Source: an uncultured Prevotellaceae bacterium
GTDB lineage: Bacteria; Bacteroidota; Bacteroidia; Bacteroidales; Bacteroidaceae
Length of the DNA: 34,371 nt
Assembly: GCA_902784065.1 (NCBI GenBank)
Contig: CACZTJ010000015.1
Span: 1 to 34,371 of the forward strand
Reading direction: 5' to 3'
Under the pieces are notes generated by a model. The model was not told where the DNA came from, did not search any database, and worked only from the letters and a program-made list of their open reading frames with translations. The translations under genes and the position numbers were made by a program. This document shows, one piece after another, positions 1-8,209 of this stretch. Within the stretch, counting starts at the first letter, position 1. Each line of letters opens with the position of its first letter.

Positions 1-428
1 TCAGTAAACACGGTGGCATCAACGATGGTGAAAGGTACATCAAGCAACTTGGCAATCGTACGAGCCAACAGGGTCTTACCCGTTCCCGTCGAACCCACCA
101 TAATGATGTTGCTCTTCTCAATCTCCACTCCGTCGTCGCTGTCAGGCTGCTGAAGGCGCTTATAGTGATTATAGACTGACACGGAGAGATAGCGCTTGGC
201 TTCATCCTGTCCGATCACGTAGTCATCGAGATAGGCCTTGATTTCCTTGGGCTTCGGCACCTTTTTCAGTTTGAATTTCCCGTTTGATGCCTTTTCGTGA
301 GGTGTATTATCCTGCACGATGCGGTAAGCCTGTTCAGCACAACTTTCGCAGATAAAGCCATTGATACCAGTGATCAGCAGCCTCACCTCCTTCTCCGATC
401 TTCCACAGAAACTACATGCTTTCTTCAT
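1..428 (-). CDS. clpX: ATP-dependent Clp protease ATP-binding subunit ClpX (partial, N-terminal 142 residues)
   Basis: ClpX is the AAA+ unfoldase that recognises tagged substrates and threads them into ClpP. Only the N-terminal part is present; the gene runs off the left edge. The ATG at 426-428 gives the usual N-terminus: a zinc-binding domain with CSFC (C5, C8) and CESC (C27, C30), then the start of the AAA+ module with [11 protein letters not shown] and the Walker A motif GSTGTGKT at about residues 112-119. The visible end, DATVFTE, matches the segment after Walker A in ClpX. It lies 5 bases downstream of clpP on the same strand, so the two are almost certainly one transcript, which fits their function as one protease. 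No frameshift is visible. Identity is very secure; the C-terminal half cannot be judged. Confidence 0.97.
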   Translation of the reverse strand, partial: MKKACSFCGRSEKEVRLLITGINGFICESCAEQAYRIVQDNTPHEKASNGKFKLKKVPKPKEIKAYLDDYVIGQDEAKRYLSVSVYNHYKRLQQPDSDDGVEIEKSNIIMVGSTGTGKTLLARTIAKLLDVPFTIVDATVFT

Positions 429-433
429 CAGTC

Positions 434-1105
434 TTACTTCTTCCTGGTCAGCACTTCGTCAATCATACCATATTCCTTCGCCTCCTCTGCCGTCATCCAG
501 TAGTTACGGTCAGAATCGGCATATACCTTCTCATAGGGCGTATGTGAATGTTCAGATATGATGGTATAAAGTTCCTTCTTGAATTTCAGAATCTCTTTGG
601 CCTCGATTTCGATATCAGATGCCTGACCCTGAACACCACCAAGCGGTTGATGAATCATCACACGGCTATGAGGCAGAGCAGAGCGCTTTCCCTCCTTGCC
701 TGCCACGAGCAGCACAGCACCCATGGAGGCAGCCATGCCCGTACAGATAGTAGCTACATCACTTGAGATGAACTGCATGGTATCATAGATACCCAGTCCA
801 GCAGTCACACTACCACCAGGGCTGTTGATGTAGATGGAGATATCCTTGCCAGAATCCACAGAGTCGAGATAAAGCAGCTGGGCCTGCAGGGTATTGGCGG
901 TATAATCGTCAATCTGCGTGCCGAGGAAAATGATACGGTCCATCATCAGACGTGAGAACACATCCATCTGAGTCACGTTCAACTGGCGCTCCTCAAGGAT
1001 ATAAGGATTCAGATACTGCGCCTGTGCCTTCATCACATCGTCGAGTGTCAGGCCATCCATTCCTAAATGCTTTGTAGCATATTTCCTAAAATCATTCCTT
1101 ATCAT
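434..1105 (-). CDS. clpP: ATP-dependent Clp protease proteolytic subunit ClpP
   Basis: ClpP is the cytoplasmic serine peptidase barrel that degrades substrates fed by ClpX. I take the ATG at 1103-1105 (223 aa, starting MIRNDFRK) over an in-frame GTG two codons upstream. The family signatures are clear: SPGGSV near residue 95, the nucleophile in GMAASMG (S127), and the histidine in VMIHQP (H152). Aligning the C-terminal motif [15 protein letters not shown] with E. coli ClpP puts N201 where the catalytic Asp normally sits; the codon is AAC in the given sequence. An Asn there is known in Listeria ClpP1, so the enzyme may still work but could be conditionally active. The gene is followed by clpX and preceded by its own promoter-like sequence at 1198-1205, with tig further upstream on the same strand. 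Confidence 0.97.
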   Translation of the reverse strand: MIRNDFRKYATKHLGMDGLTLDDVMKAQAQYLNPYILEERQLNVTQMDVFSRLMMDRIIFLGTQIDDYTANTLQAQLLYLDSVDSGKDISIYINSPGGSVTAGLGIYDTMQFISSDVATICTGMAASMGAVLLVAGKEGKRSALPHSRVMIHQPLGGVQGQASDIEIEAKEILKFKKELYTIISEHSHTPYEKVYADSDRNYWMTAEEAKEYGMIDEVLTRKK

Positions 1106-1197
1106 AGTCACTTTTATCTATTCTAATTACACATTTCATTTCTATACTTTCCAATACTAAAAAAGGCTATCGACCTTCTGCATCTTGTATTGGGACA

Positions 1198-1205
1198 CAA
1201 AGATA
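1198..1205 (-). promoter_or_regulatory. Putative clpPX promoter (-7 element)
   Basis: Read on the minus strand this is TATCTTTG, an exact match to the Bacteroidetes -7 consensus TAnnTTTG. It lies about 93 bases before the clpP ATG, giving a leader of roughly 85 bases. I see no clear TTTG -33 element at the expected distance. Confidence 0.55.
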
Positions 1206-1206
1206 G

Positions 1207-1247
1207 CAAAAAAAGTCGATAACCTCTCTAAGTTGGGGTTATTTTTT
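1207..1247 (-). terminator. Weak hairpin terminator between tig and clpP
   Basis: ATAACC (1219-1224) pairs with GGTTAT (1237-1242) around a 12-base loop. A run of T follows on each strand (1243-1247 on plus; 1207-1214 read on minus). It sits 12 bases after the tig stop and just before the clpP promoter, so it could end tig transcripts. The stem is only six pairs and A/T-rich, so efficiency is doubtful. Confidence 0.35.
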
Positions 1248-1258
1248 CCTAAAAAATA

Positions 1259-2620
1259 TTATTTTTCTTGCAGAAGCTTATTAAAGTCCTCCAAACTAAC
1301 CTCTTTTTCGTTCAGTTTGACTACATTCTTAAGCGTTTCTGTCAACTTCAGATCCACAGCGCGGTCCACAAAGTTTTCCACATTCTCACGCTTCTTCAAC
1401 TGCTCGGCAGCATAGTTCTCGAGTACGTCCTCGGGCACATTGCTCATACCGTACTGAGCGAACTGAGCACGGATAGCTTCCTTGGCAACAGTCTTCAGGT
1501 CGGCATCCTCCACCTTGATCTCATGGGCAGCAACGATCTGCTCCTTAATGAGGTGCCATTTCAGTTCCTTAATGCTACCCTCAAAGTTCTTCTCCACATA
1601 GTCAACACCTTTGTCCTTGTTGTTCTGCAGCATCACACGCTTCAGCAAAGCCTCAGGGAACTTCAGCTCACCGACCTTCTTCTCGAGATACTTACGTACA
1701 TCGAGCAGGAACTTGTAGTCGCTGTTCTGCTGCAGCTGGGGAGCGATATTCTCAGCAATCTTCTCACGGAAAGCCTTCTCGTCCTTGATCACACCTTCGC
1801 CAAACACACGGTCGAAGAGCTTCTGGTCGAGTTCTGCAGGCTGGAAATGACGGATCTCAGTCACCTGATAGCTGAAGTCAGCTGTCATATCCTTTACCTG
1901 ATCTTTCTCCACCTTCAGCAGAGCTGCCACCTCAGCATCATTATCTGGATAAGCCTTCTTCGGGTTGAAAGTAATGATGTCACCAGGCTTTGCACCGTCA
2001 AAGAGTTTCTTCTGATCTTCAACCTTGATATATGCAGGCATTACCATACCACCCTCAGTGGTGATACCACCTTCTTTGGTGTTACCTTTTTCATCGAGCT
2101 CACGCAGGTCACCAGTGATGGTATCGTTACCGCTGAACACCTCTGCCTTCACAAACTCACCAGCCTGTGACTGGTACATCTGTACCTGGTCGTCGATCAG
2201 CTTGTCGTCAGCTTTGATCTTGTAGTAGTCGATCTTATCCTTTGCGGTCAACTCAGCCTTGAACTCAGGAGCTACGGCGATATCGAATACGAATGTCAGT
2301 TCACTGTCTTTCTCAAAGTCCTGGGGCACCTGCTTCTCCTCGTTGGGAAGGGGCTCACCCAGCATCTGGATTTTATTCTCCTGAATATAAGCATACAGCT
2401 TCTCGCCCATGAGCTTATTGACCTCGTCAACCTTCACGGCAGTACCATACTGTTTCTTGATCATTCCCATGGGCACCATACCTGGACGGAATCCAGGCAC
2501 CTGAGCCTTCTTACGATAGTTCTTCAGAGTCTTCTCTACCTGTTCCTGATAGTCTGCAGGCTCAACAGTCATTGTCAACAGACCGTTGATCTTATCAGGG
2601 CATTCAAATGTAATCTTCAT
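1259..2620 (-). CDS. tig: Trigger factor, ribosome-associated peptidyl-prolyl chaperone
   Basis: Trigger factor binds the ribosomal exit tunnel and shields nascent chains. At 453 aa the length is normal. The ribosome-docking signature GFRPGMVP is at residues 43-50, in an N-terminal domain of the right size. The middle region lines up loosely with the FKBP-like domain, which is divergent in Bacteroidetes, and a helical lysine/glutamate-rich C-terminal domain follows. It is upstream of clpP and clpX on the same strand, the classic tig-clpP-clpX order linking folding and degradation. A separate promoter (2667-2674) and a weak terminator (1207-1247) suggest it can be expressed apart from clpPX. 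No anomalies seen. Confidence 0.96.
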   Translation of the reverse strand: MKITFECPDKINGLLTMTVEPADYQEQVEKTLKNYRKKAQVPGFRPGMVPMGMIKKQYGTAVKVDEVNKLMGEKLYAYIQENKIQMLGEPLPNEEKQVPQDFEKDSELTFVFDIAVAPEFKAELTAKDKIDYYKIKADDKLIDDQVQMYQSQAGEFVKAEVFSGNDTITGDLRELDEKGNTKEGGITTEGGMVMPAYIKVEDQKKLFDGAKPGDIITFNPKKAYPDNDAEVAALLKVEKDQVKDMTADFSYQVTEIRHFQPAELDQKLFDRVFGEGVIKDEKAFREKIAENIAPQLQQNSDYKFLLDVRKYLEKKVGELKFPEALLKRVMLQNNKDKGVDYVEKNFEGSIKELKWHLIKEQIVAAHEIKVEDADLKTVAKEAIRAQFAQYGMSNVPEDVLENYAAEQLKKRENVENFVDRAVDLKLTETLKNVVKLNEKEVSLEDFNKLLQEK

Positions 2621-2666
2621 TGTCTTTTATACCTTATTAAATATATACTATGCAAATTTTGAGGTG

Positions 2667-2674
2667 CAAAAGTA
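2667..2674 (-). promoter_or_regulatory. Putative tig promoter (-7 element)
   Basis: The minus strand reads TACTTTTG, fitting TAnnTTTG, about 47 bases before the tig ATG. No convincing -33 TTTG was found. Confidence 0.5.
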
Positions 2675-2682
2675 CAAAATTA

Positions 2683-2714
2683 AGTTGATAGTTAATGGTT
2701 GACAGTTGACAGTT
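2683..2714. repeat. Imperfect short tandem repeat GTTGAYAGTT / GTTGACA
   Basis: The gap between lptB and tig holds four degenerate copies of a 7-8 base unit (GTTGATA, GTTAATG, GTTGACA, GTTGACA). It lies just after the lptB stop and upstream of the tig promoter. Function unknown; it may be simple low-complexity sequence. Confidence 0.4.
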
Positions 2715-2719
2715 TAATA

Positions 2720-3529
2720 TTATTTAACGTTCGACGTTGTTCCCTTTCCTTGATCTTGCGCCTTACGATCCTCCTCCATCTTCTGGAAATCCTTCTGTCT
2801 GAGCACAAACGACTCTGTCAGATAATTCTTACGCACAACCTGGTTGGCAGCCAGTTCTTCTGGTGTGCCTTGGAAGAGAATACGTCCCTCGAAAAGCAGG
2901 TAGGCACGATCAGTGATACAGAGCGTGTCCTCCACATTATGATCCGTGATAAGGATGCCGATATTTCGATCTTTCAGTTTCCACACGATAAACTGGATAT
3001 CCTCAACAGCAATAGGATCGACACCTGCAAACGGCTCGTCAAGCATGATGAACTTCGGTCCGATAGCCAGACAGCGGGCAATCTCCGTTCTACGACGCTC
3101 ACCGCCCGACAACTGATCACCTTTGTTCCTACGCACCTTCTCTAAGCGGAAATCTGCTATCAGACTCTCCAATACCTCTATTTGTTCTTCACGAGGTTTA
3201 CCCGTCATCTCCAAGACGGAGAGGATATTATCCTCCACACTCATCTTACGGAACACAGAGGCCTCCTGTGCCAGATAGCCGATGCCAGCACGGGCACGTT
3301 TATAGACGGGGAAGGAGGTCACCTCCTGGTCGCCCAGATAGATATGACCACCATTAGGCAGCACCAGACCTGTCGTCATATAGAATGACGTGGTCTTACC
3401 GGCACCGTTCGGTCCGAGAAGTCCCACAATCTCACCCTGCTTCACATCGAAGCTCACGTCGTTGACCACAGTGCGCTTACCATAGCGCTTCACCAGTCCT
3501 TCTGCGCGTAATACGATCTTTTCTTCCAT
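2720..3529 (-). CDS. lptB: LPS export ABC transporter ATP-binding protein LptB
   Basis: LptB is the cytoplasmic ATPase that, with LptF/LptG, extracts lipopolysaccharide from the inner membrane and drives it along the Lpt bridge. Visible ABC motifs: Walker A GPNGAGKT (39-46), a Q-loop near YLAQEASVF, signature LSGGE (140-144), Walker B with FIMLDEP (160-166), and H-loop H197 in LITDHNVED. The segment [16 protein letters not shown] is characteristic of LptB rather than other ABC ATPases. At 269 aa it is about 25-30 residues longer than E. coli LptB, because of a charged C-terminal tail ([11 protein letters not shown]) also common in Bacteroidetes homologues. lptF, lptG and lptC are not in the window. 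It is transcribed divergently from the MlaE-type gene. Confidence 0.93.
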   Translation of the reverse strand: MEEKIVLRAEGLVKRYGKRTVVNDVSFDVKQGEIVGLLGPNGAGKTTSFYMTTGLVLPNGGHIYLGDQEVTSFPVYKRARAGIGYLAQEASVFRKMSVEDNILSVLEMTGKPREEQIEVLESLIADFRLEKVRRNKGDQLSGGERRRTEIARCLAIGPKFIMLDEPFAGVDPIAVEDIQFIVWKLKDRNIGILITDHNVEDTLCITDRAYLLFEGRILFQGTPEELAANQVVRKNYLTESFVLRQKDFQKMEEDRKAQDQGKGTTSNVK

Positions 3530-3539
3530 AAATCGGTTG

Positions 3540-3547
3540 CAAAATTA
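3540..3547 (-). promoter_or_regulatory. Putative lptB promoter (-7 element)
   Basis: The minus strand reads TAATTTTG, 10 bases before the lptB ATG, fitting TAnnTTTG. The leader would be very short. It faces away from the mlaE promoter 41 bases further on. Confidence 0.45.
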
Positions 3548-3588
3548 CGAAAAAGTGAGAGAAAAACCAAAATAAAAAAATATTTTTG

Positions 3589-3596
3589 TACCTTTG
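3589..3596 (+). promoter_or_regulatory. Putative mlaEF promoter (-7 element)
   Basis: TACCTTTG, an exact TAnnTTTG match, is 22 bases before the mlaE ATG. A-rich sequence lies upstream, but there is no clear -33 TTTG. Confidence 0.55.
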
Positions 3597-3618
3597 CAGC
3601 GATTTTTAATAAAAAAGC

Positions 3619-4365
3619 ATGCTCATAGAGAAATGGCTGACCACCGCTGGTCGATATACGATTCTGATGAAGCGCACCTTTGCGCGGCCCGAACGTTTTC
3701 GCATGTTCTTTAAGCAATATGTGAAGGAGATGGCACAGCTTGGTGTCGATTCCATCGGTATTGTCCTGCTCATCTCGTTCTTCATCGGTGCAGTGATCTG
3801 CATCCAGATGAAGCTTAACATCCAGAGTCCATGGATGCCTCGCTGGGTGAGTGGCTACACCACTCGCGAGATCATGCTCCTTGAGTTCTCCAGTTCTATC
3901 ATGTGTCTCATCCTGGCAGGTAAGGTTGGCTCGAATATCGCTTCTGAGATTGGAACGATGCGCGTCACCCAGCAGATTGATGCCTTAGAGATCATGGGTA
4001 TCAACTCAGCCAGTTATCTTATTTTGCCGAAGATCATGGGTATGATTACCATTATGCCCTTCCTCGTGATCTTCTCTTCTGCGATGGGCATTGTGGGTGC
4101 TTATGCCACCGCATATATCGGACATATCATGGCACCCGACGATCTCACGATCGGTCTCCAGCATAACTTCAAAGCATGGTTTGTCTGGATGTCAATCATC
4201 AAGAGCCTCTTCTTCGCCTTTATCATCTCCAGTGTCCCTGCCTACTTCGGCTATTCCGTCGAGGGCGGCTCTGTCGATGTGGGTAAGGCCAGCACCGATG
4301 CGGTGGTCTCTTCCAGCGCACTCATCCTCTTCAGTGATGTTTTCCTCACCCAACTACTCAGCTAA
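3619..4365 (+). CDS. mlaE: MlaE-family ABC transporter permease (lipid asymmetry / phospholipid transport)
   Basis: This inner-membrane permease belongs to the MlaE/DUF140 family, which moves phospholipids between inner and outer membranes. The 248-aa protein has an amphipathic N-terminal segment, then several strongly hydrophobic stretches (near residues 45-62, 90-105, 135-170, 188-210 and 225-245). The family signature GSNIASEIGTMRVTQQIDAL, with EIMGI just after it, lies between the second and third. The ATPase gene follows after three bases, so they form one transporter. An MlaD-type MCE substrate-binding protein is not adjacent; in Bacteroidetes it may be encoded elsewhere. The symbol is given by family; substrate and direction are inferred. 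Confidence 0.9.
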   Translation: MLIEKWLTTAGRYTILMKRTFARPERFRMFFKQYVKEMAQLGVDSIGIVLLISFFIGAVICIQMKLNIQSPWMPRWVSGYTTREIMLLEFSSSIMCLILAGKVGSNIASEIGTMRVTQQIDALEIMGINSASYLILPKIMGMITIMPFLVIFSSAMGIVGAYATAYIGHIMAPDDLTIGLQHNFKAWFVWMSIIKSLFFAFIISSVPAYFGYSVEGGSVDVGKASTDAVVSSSALILFSDVFLTQLLS

Positions 4366-4368
4366 ACG

Positions 4369-5157
4369 ATGATAGAAGTAAAGAATCTGTGTAAGAGCTT
4401 TGAAGGTCGCGAAGTGCTGAAGGACATCAGTACCGTCTTCGAGGATGGCAAGACCAACCTGATCATCGGTCAGAGTGGTTCAGGAAAGACCGTATTGATG
4501 AAAAACCTCGTAGGTCTGTTTGAACCAACTAGTGGACAGGTGCTCTATGACGGGCGCGACTTTGTGCAGATGACGAAGCACGAGAAGGTGCTCATGCGTC
4601 GTGAGATGGGTATGATCTTCCAGAGTGCCGCACTCTTCGACTCAATGACGGTACTTGAGAATGTGATGTTCCCCCTCGATATGTTTTCCTCCATGAACCT
4701 CCGTGAGCGCATCCATCGGGCTCAGGAGTGCCTCGATCGCGTAAACTTGAAAGGTGCCGACGAGAAGTTCCCTGGTGAGATCTCTGGTGGTATGCAGAAG
4801 CGTGTTGCTATTGCCCGTGCCATCGCCCTCAACCCAAAATATCTCTTCTGCGACGAGCCGAACTCTGGTCTCGACCCCAAGACATCACTCGTTATCGACG
4901 GTCTGCTACAGAGTATCACGAAGGAGTTTAACATGACTACAATCATCAATACCCACGACATGAATTCTGTCATGGGTATTGGCGAAAATATTATCTTTAT
5001 CTATGAAGGCGAGAAAGAGTGGCAGGGTGAGAGTAGTATGATCATGTGGTCTGACGACGAGAAGCTCACCGATTTCATCTTCGCCAGCGACCTGCTTAAG
5101 AACATGCGTCAGACGATGATCTCCCACGGTCTCCACATCATCCGTCAGAAAAGCTAG
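4369..5157 (+). CDS. mlaF: MlaF-family ABC transporter ATP-binding protein
   Basis: Cytoplasmic ATPase partner of the preceding MlaE-type permease. Motifs: Walker A GQSGSGKT (34-41), Q-loop in MIFQSAALF, signature ISGGM (138-142) followed by QKRVAIARA, Walker B YLFCDEPNSGLDP (from 158) and H-loop H196 in NTHDMNS. QSAALFDSMTVLENV and ISGGMQKRV are typical of the MlaF (Ttg2A) branch. At 262 aa the length is normal. The stop TAG at 5155-5157 overlaps the stop codon of convergent trxB within a shared CTAG, leaving no room for a terminator, so transcripts probably run antisense into trxB unless stopped inside it. Confidence 0.92.
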   Translation: MIEVKNLCKSFEGREVLKDISTVFEDGKTNLIIGQSGSGKTVLMKNLVGLFEPTSGQVLYDGRDFVQMTKHEKVLMRREMGMIFQSAALFDSMTVLENVMFPLDMFSSMNLRERIHRAQECLDRVNLKGADEKFPGEISGGMQKRVAIARAIALNPKYLFCDEPNSGLDPKTSLVIDGLLQSITKEFNMTTIINTHDMNSVMGIGENIIFIYEGEKEWQGESSMIMWSDDEKLTDFIFASDLLKNMRQTMISHGLHIIRQKS

Positions 5158-6086
5158 CGGCCCAACAGATATCGCTCTGCCAAAATCGCTGCCTGACAAC
5201 CACTGCCAGCAGCCACAATAGCCTGACGAAATACAGGATCAGCACAGTCGCCAGCCACATATACACCAGGTATCTTGGTGGCAGGTGTACCATTGATATT
5301 CTTCAGATAGCCCACCTCATCGGTATCGAGCCACTCCTTGAAGATCGCCGTGTTCGGCGTATGACCGATTGCCAGGAAGAATCCATCGATGGCGATATCC
5401 ACCAGTTCCTCATCGGGCTCACCCTTACGCTTCACCAGATGGGCGCCCTCCACGCCATTCTCTCCAAAGAGACCTAGCGTGTTGTGCTCAAACAATATCT
5501 CAATGTTCTCCCGCTCCATCACGCGCTGCTGCATCACCTGTGAGGCACGCAGATAAGGCTTTCTAACAATCAGATACACTTTCTTAGCTAGTCCTGCCAG
5601 ATAAAGGGCATCCTCGCAGGCCGTATCACCACCTCCTACCACAGCCACCGTCTTCTTACGGTAGAAGAAGCCGTCACAAGTAGCACAGGCACTCACACCC
5701 TGTCCATTGTATTTCCGCTCATCGTCAAGTCCGAGATACTTGGCTGATGAACCCGTAGCGATAATCACTGTCTCGGCAGCGATCTCCTTGCCGTCATCTA
5801 CCGTGCAGACATATGGTGACTTAGAGAAATCCACCTTCACAATCTCACCGTCGCGGATGTCGGCGCCAAAGCGCTCTGCCTGCTCACGGATCTCCATCAT
5901 CATCTGGTTGGCATCCACACCCTGAGGATAACCAGGGAAATTCTCCACCTCAGTGGTCTGTGTGAGCTGACCGCCAGGCTGCAAGCCGCAGTATTCGACA
6001 GGACTGAGGTTGGCACGTCCGGCATAGATGGCAGCTGTATAGCCAGCAGGGCCGCTGCCGATAATCAAACATTTAGTCTGTTCCAT
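5154..6086 (-). CDS. trxB: Thioredoxin-disulfide reductase
   Basis: This cytoplasmic FAD enzyme reduces thioredoxin with NADPH. The 310-aa protein has the FAD-binding GSGPAG (10-15), the redox-active CATC (134-137), the NADPH-binding GGGDTA (151-156) and the second FAD motif GVYVAGDCAD near the C-terminus: the complete low-molecular-weight TrxB layout. It has its own promoter (6113-6120). Downstream of the next gene cluster lies dsbD on the same strand, and the two act in one thiol pathway: NADPH to TrxB to thioredoxin to DsbD to periplasmic proteins. The stop overlaps that of mlaF. Confidence 0.97.
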   Translation of the reverse strand: MEQTKCLIIGSGPAGYTAAIYAGRANLSPVEYCGLQPGGQLTQTTEVENFPGYPQGVDANQMMMEIREQAERFGADIRDGEIVKVDFSKSPYVCTVDDGKEIAAETVIIATGSSAKYLGLDDERKYNGQGVSACATCDGFFYRKKTVAVVGGGDTACEDALYLAGLAKKVYLIVRKPYLRASQVMQQRVMERENIEILFEHNTLGLFGENGVEGAHLVKRKGEPDEELVDIAIDGFFLAIGHTPNTAIFKEWLDTDEVGYLKNINGTPATKIPGVYVAGDCADPVFRQAIVAAGSGCQAAILAERYLLGR

Positions 6087-6112
6087 AAACTGTCTATTTT
6101 ACCTTTTCGCTG

Positions 6113-6120
6113 CAAAGATA
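6113..6120 (-). promoter_or_regulatory. Putative trxB promoter (-7 element)
   Basis: The minus strand reads TATCTTTG, fitting TAnnTTTG, 26 bases before the trxB ATG. The 95-base gap between dsbD and trxB holds this element and otherwise AT-rich sequence without a convincing hairpin. Confidence 0.55.
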
Positions 6121-6181
6121 CAAAGAAAAAAAACGTCCTTAGGTTCTACTTAGTTAATTTTTATTAATACATGACGTCTGA

Positions 6182-8209
6182 TCAATGATAGTTCCTGAGT
6201 CCTTGGTTCAGGAAATCCATGTATGCAGACACATCCTCATTGAAGCTGCGACTGCCTGTGAGGGGTTTGCCTGTAGCGGGATCAAGGGCGACATAGAACG
6301 GTTGGGCATTGGCACCGAACTTATGACTCTGCAGATAGCTCCACTTGGCTCCCACGGTGCGGAGCGTCTTCTGATGCCCCTGGGCATCCGTCACTACCAT
6401 CGGTTCTTTCAGTGGTGTTTTATCATCTACATAGAGTGAGATGAGTACATAGTCGTTCTTCAATTTGTCAGCCACACGGGCATCAGCCCATACAGACGCT
6501 TCCATCTTACGACAGTTCACACAACCATAGCCTGTGAAGTCGATGAATACAGGCTTTCCCTGGGCACGAGCCACAGCCATACCCGACTCGTAGTCGTGAT
6601 ACTCTGCCTCTACCACTTTGGGATTGAGGTTGAAATCCTGCGTGCTCATCGGAGGAGCGAAGGCACTGACTGCCTTACAGGGAGCACCCCACAAGCCTGG
6701 TACCATATAAACGGCAAAGGCCAGCGACGCCAGTCCACCCATGATACACACCACAGGCTTCGGCTTATTCAACTCGCCGCCGATCTCATCCACCTGGAAC
6801 TTCAGCCAGCCTACGAGGTAAGCACCCAACAGGGCGAAGATAACAATCCAGATAGAGAGGAACACCTCACGATCGAGAATATGCCAGCCATAGGCAAGGT
6901 CGGCTACAGACAGGAACTTAAAGGCAAAGGCCAGCTCGATGAATCCAAGTACAATCTTCAAGGTGGTCATCCAGGAACCAGACTTCGGTGCCGATTTCAG
7001 CCATGAGGGGAACATGGCAAATAGCGTGAAAGGCAGGGCGAGCGCTAAGGCAAAGCCAAACATACCGACGGCAGGTGCCAGCCAGTTACCTGTAGTTGTG
7101 GTCTGTACCAGCAGCATTCCCACGATCGGACCTGTGCATGAGAACGACACGAGTACCAGCGTAAATGCCATCAGGAAGATACTTACCAGTCCGCTGGTTT
7201 CAGAAGCTTTGGAATCCACCTTATTAGCCCAGCTTTCTGGCAGTTTGATCTCAAACCAGCCGAAGAAGCTTAGGGCGAATACGACGAGTAATAGGAAAAG
7301 GAACACGTTGAAGACAGCATTTGTGGACATCGCATTCAGCGTGTCACTACCGAAAAGGGCGGTGACGAGCAGTCCCAGTCCGAGATAGATCACGATGATC
7401 GACAGACCATAGGTAAAGGCGTCGCGAATACCCTTCTGCTGATCGTCCTTCGAACGTTTAAGGAAAAAGCTCACTGTCATCGGGATAATCGGCCAGATAC
7501 AAGGCATGCAGACCGCCAACAGGCCTGCCACAAATCCCATCAGCAGCAGCCACCACAGCGATTGTTTGGCCAGATCCTCGCCAGAGCCTAACGAACGCAG
7601 CTCATCCGTTACAGGAGCCCACAAGTCGTTTGTCACCTCCGATGGAGTTGCCGAAGGAACAGTCTGAGTGGTATCTGTTTCTGCCTTAGGTGACTCCTTT
7701 GGCAGTTCGGTCTTTATCGGTTCCTCTGGTTTCGGAACAGCAGCCACGACGGGACTCTTTCCCTTCTGTTTCAGGGCGACCTCCGACGGAGGCAGGCAAC
7801 TGGCATCGCTGCAGGCACCATACTCCAGATAGCAGTCGATCTCGTAGTCGGGTTTCGTAAAGTGGATCTTCTGAATGAAGGTTGCTTCGTTCTCGAAATA
7901 CTTCAGCTCGAGATTGAAAAGCTTATCCATCTTCTTGATCACCCTGCCCACTGGTATCAGCTTACCCACAGGCTCGGCACCCTCCATCTTCTCTACATGG
8001 AAGGAGGCCTCAATGGGACCGTCATCGCCCAAGTCTGTGGAATACACATGCCAGCCGTTGTCGATGGTGGCATGAAACACGATCTCTGCCTCCGCACCAT
8101 CACCAGTCTTCAACTCTGCGGTAAAATGCACGGGATTCACGATCTGGGCCTGTACCATCAAAGCGATACAAGCCAGCACCCATGTCATTTTAAACCTTAG
8201 AAATTCCAT
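6182..8209 (-). CDS. dsbD: Protein-disulfide reductase DsbD (thiol:disulfide interchange protein)
   Basis: DsbD carries electrons from cytoplasmic thioredoxin across the inner membrane to periplasmic thiol proteins. Three parts are visible in the 675 aa. An N-terminal periplasmic domain follows the signal peptide, with a paired-cysteine segment near YGACSDASCLPP (C133, C138). A Pro/Lys/Thr/Ser linker spans about 152-195. The membrane domain (about 218-515) carries the redox pair region CMPCIWP (C234, C237) and SFSCTGP (C358). The C-terminal thioredoxin-like domain has GYGCVNCRKM with CVNC at 563-566. The chosen ATG overlaps the end of the DUF5020 gene by 13 bases; a second ATG seven codons in (8186-8188) would also leave a good signal peptide. 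Last gene of the surE-lpxB-DUF5020-dsbD run. Confidence 0.92.
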   Translation of the reverse strand: MEFLRFKMTWVLACIALMVQAQIVNPVHFTAELKTGDGAEAEIVFHATIDNGWHVYSTDLGDDGPIEASFHVEKMEGAEPVGKLIPVGRVIKKMDKLFNLELKYFENEATFIQKIHFTKPDYEIDCYLEYGACSDASCLPPSEVALKQKGKSPVVAAVPKPEEPIKTELPKESPKAETDTTQTVPSATPSEVTNDLWAPVTDELRSLGSGEDLAKQSLWWLLLMGFVAGLLAVCMPCIWPIIPMTVSFFLKRSKDDQQKGIRDAFTYGLSIIVIYLGLGLLVTALFGSDTLNAMSTNAVFNVFLFLLLVVFALSFFGWFEIKLPESWANKVDSKASETSGLVSIFLMAFTLVLVSFSCTGPIVGMLLVQTTTTGNWLAPAVGMFGFALALALPFTLFAMFPSWLKSAPKSGSWMTTLKIVLGFIELAFAFKFLSVADLAYGWHILDREVFLSIWIVIFALLGAYLVGWLKFQVDEIGGELNKPKPVVCIMGGLASLAFAVYMVPGLWGAPCKAVSAFAPPMSTQDFNLNPKVVEAEYHDYESGMAVARAQGKPVFIDFTGYGCVNCRKMEASVWADARVADKLKNDYVLISLYVDDKTPLKEPMVVTDAQGHQKTLRTVGAKWSYLQSHKFGANAQPFYVALDPATGKPLTGSRSFNEDVSAYMDFLNQGLRNYH

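Noticed and set aside
1106..1111. GTG start two codons upstream for clpP
   Set aside because: Possible, but the ATG at 1105 is the stronger start and nothing in the sequence favours GTG.
6121..6181. Possible terminator hairpin after dsbD with GACGTC halves
   Set aside because: The only pairing is a short palindromic GACGT with a loop of over 35 bases; not convincing as a terminator.
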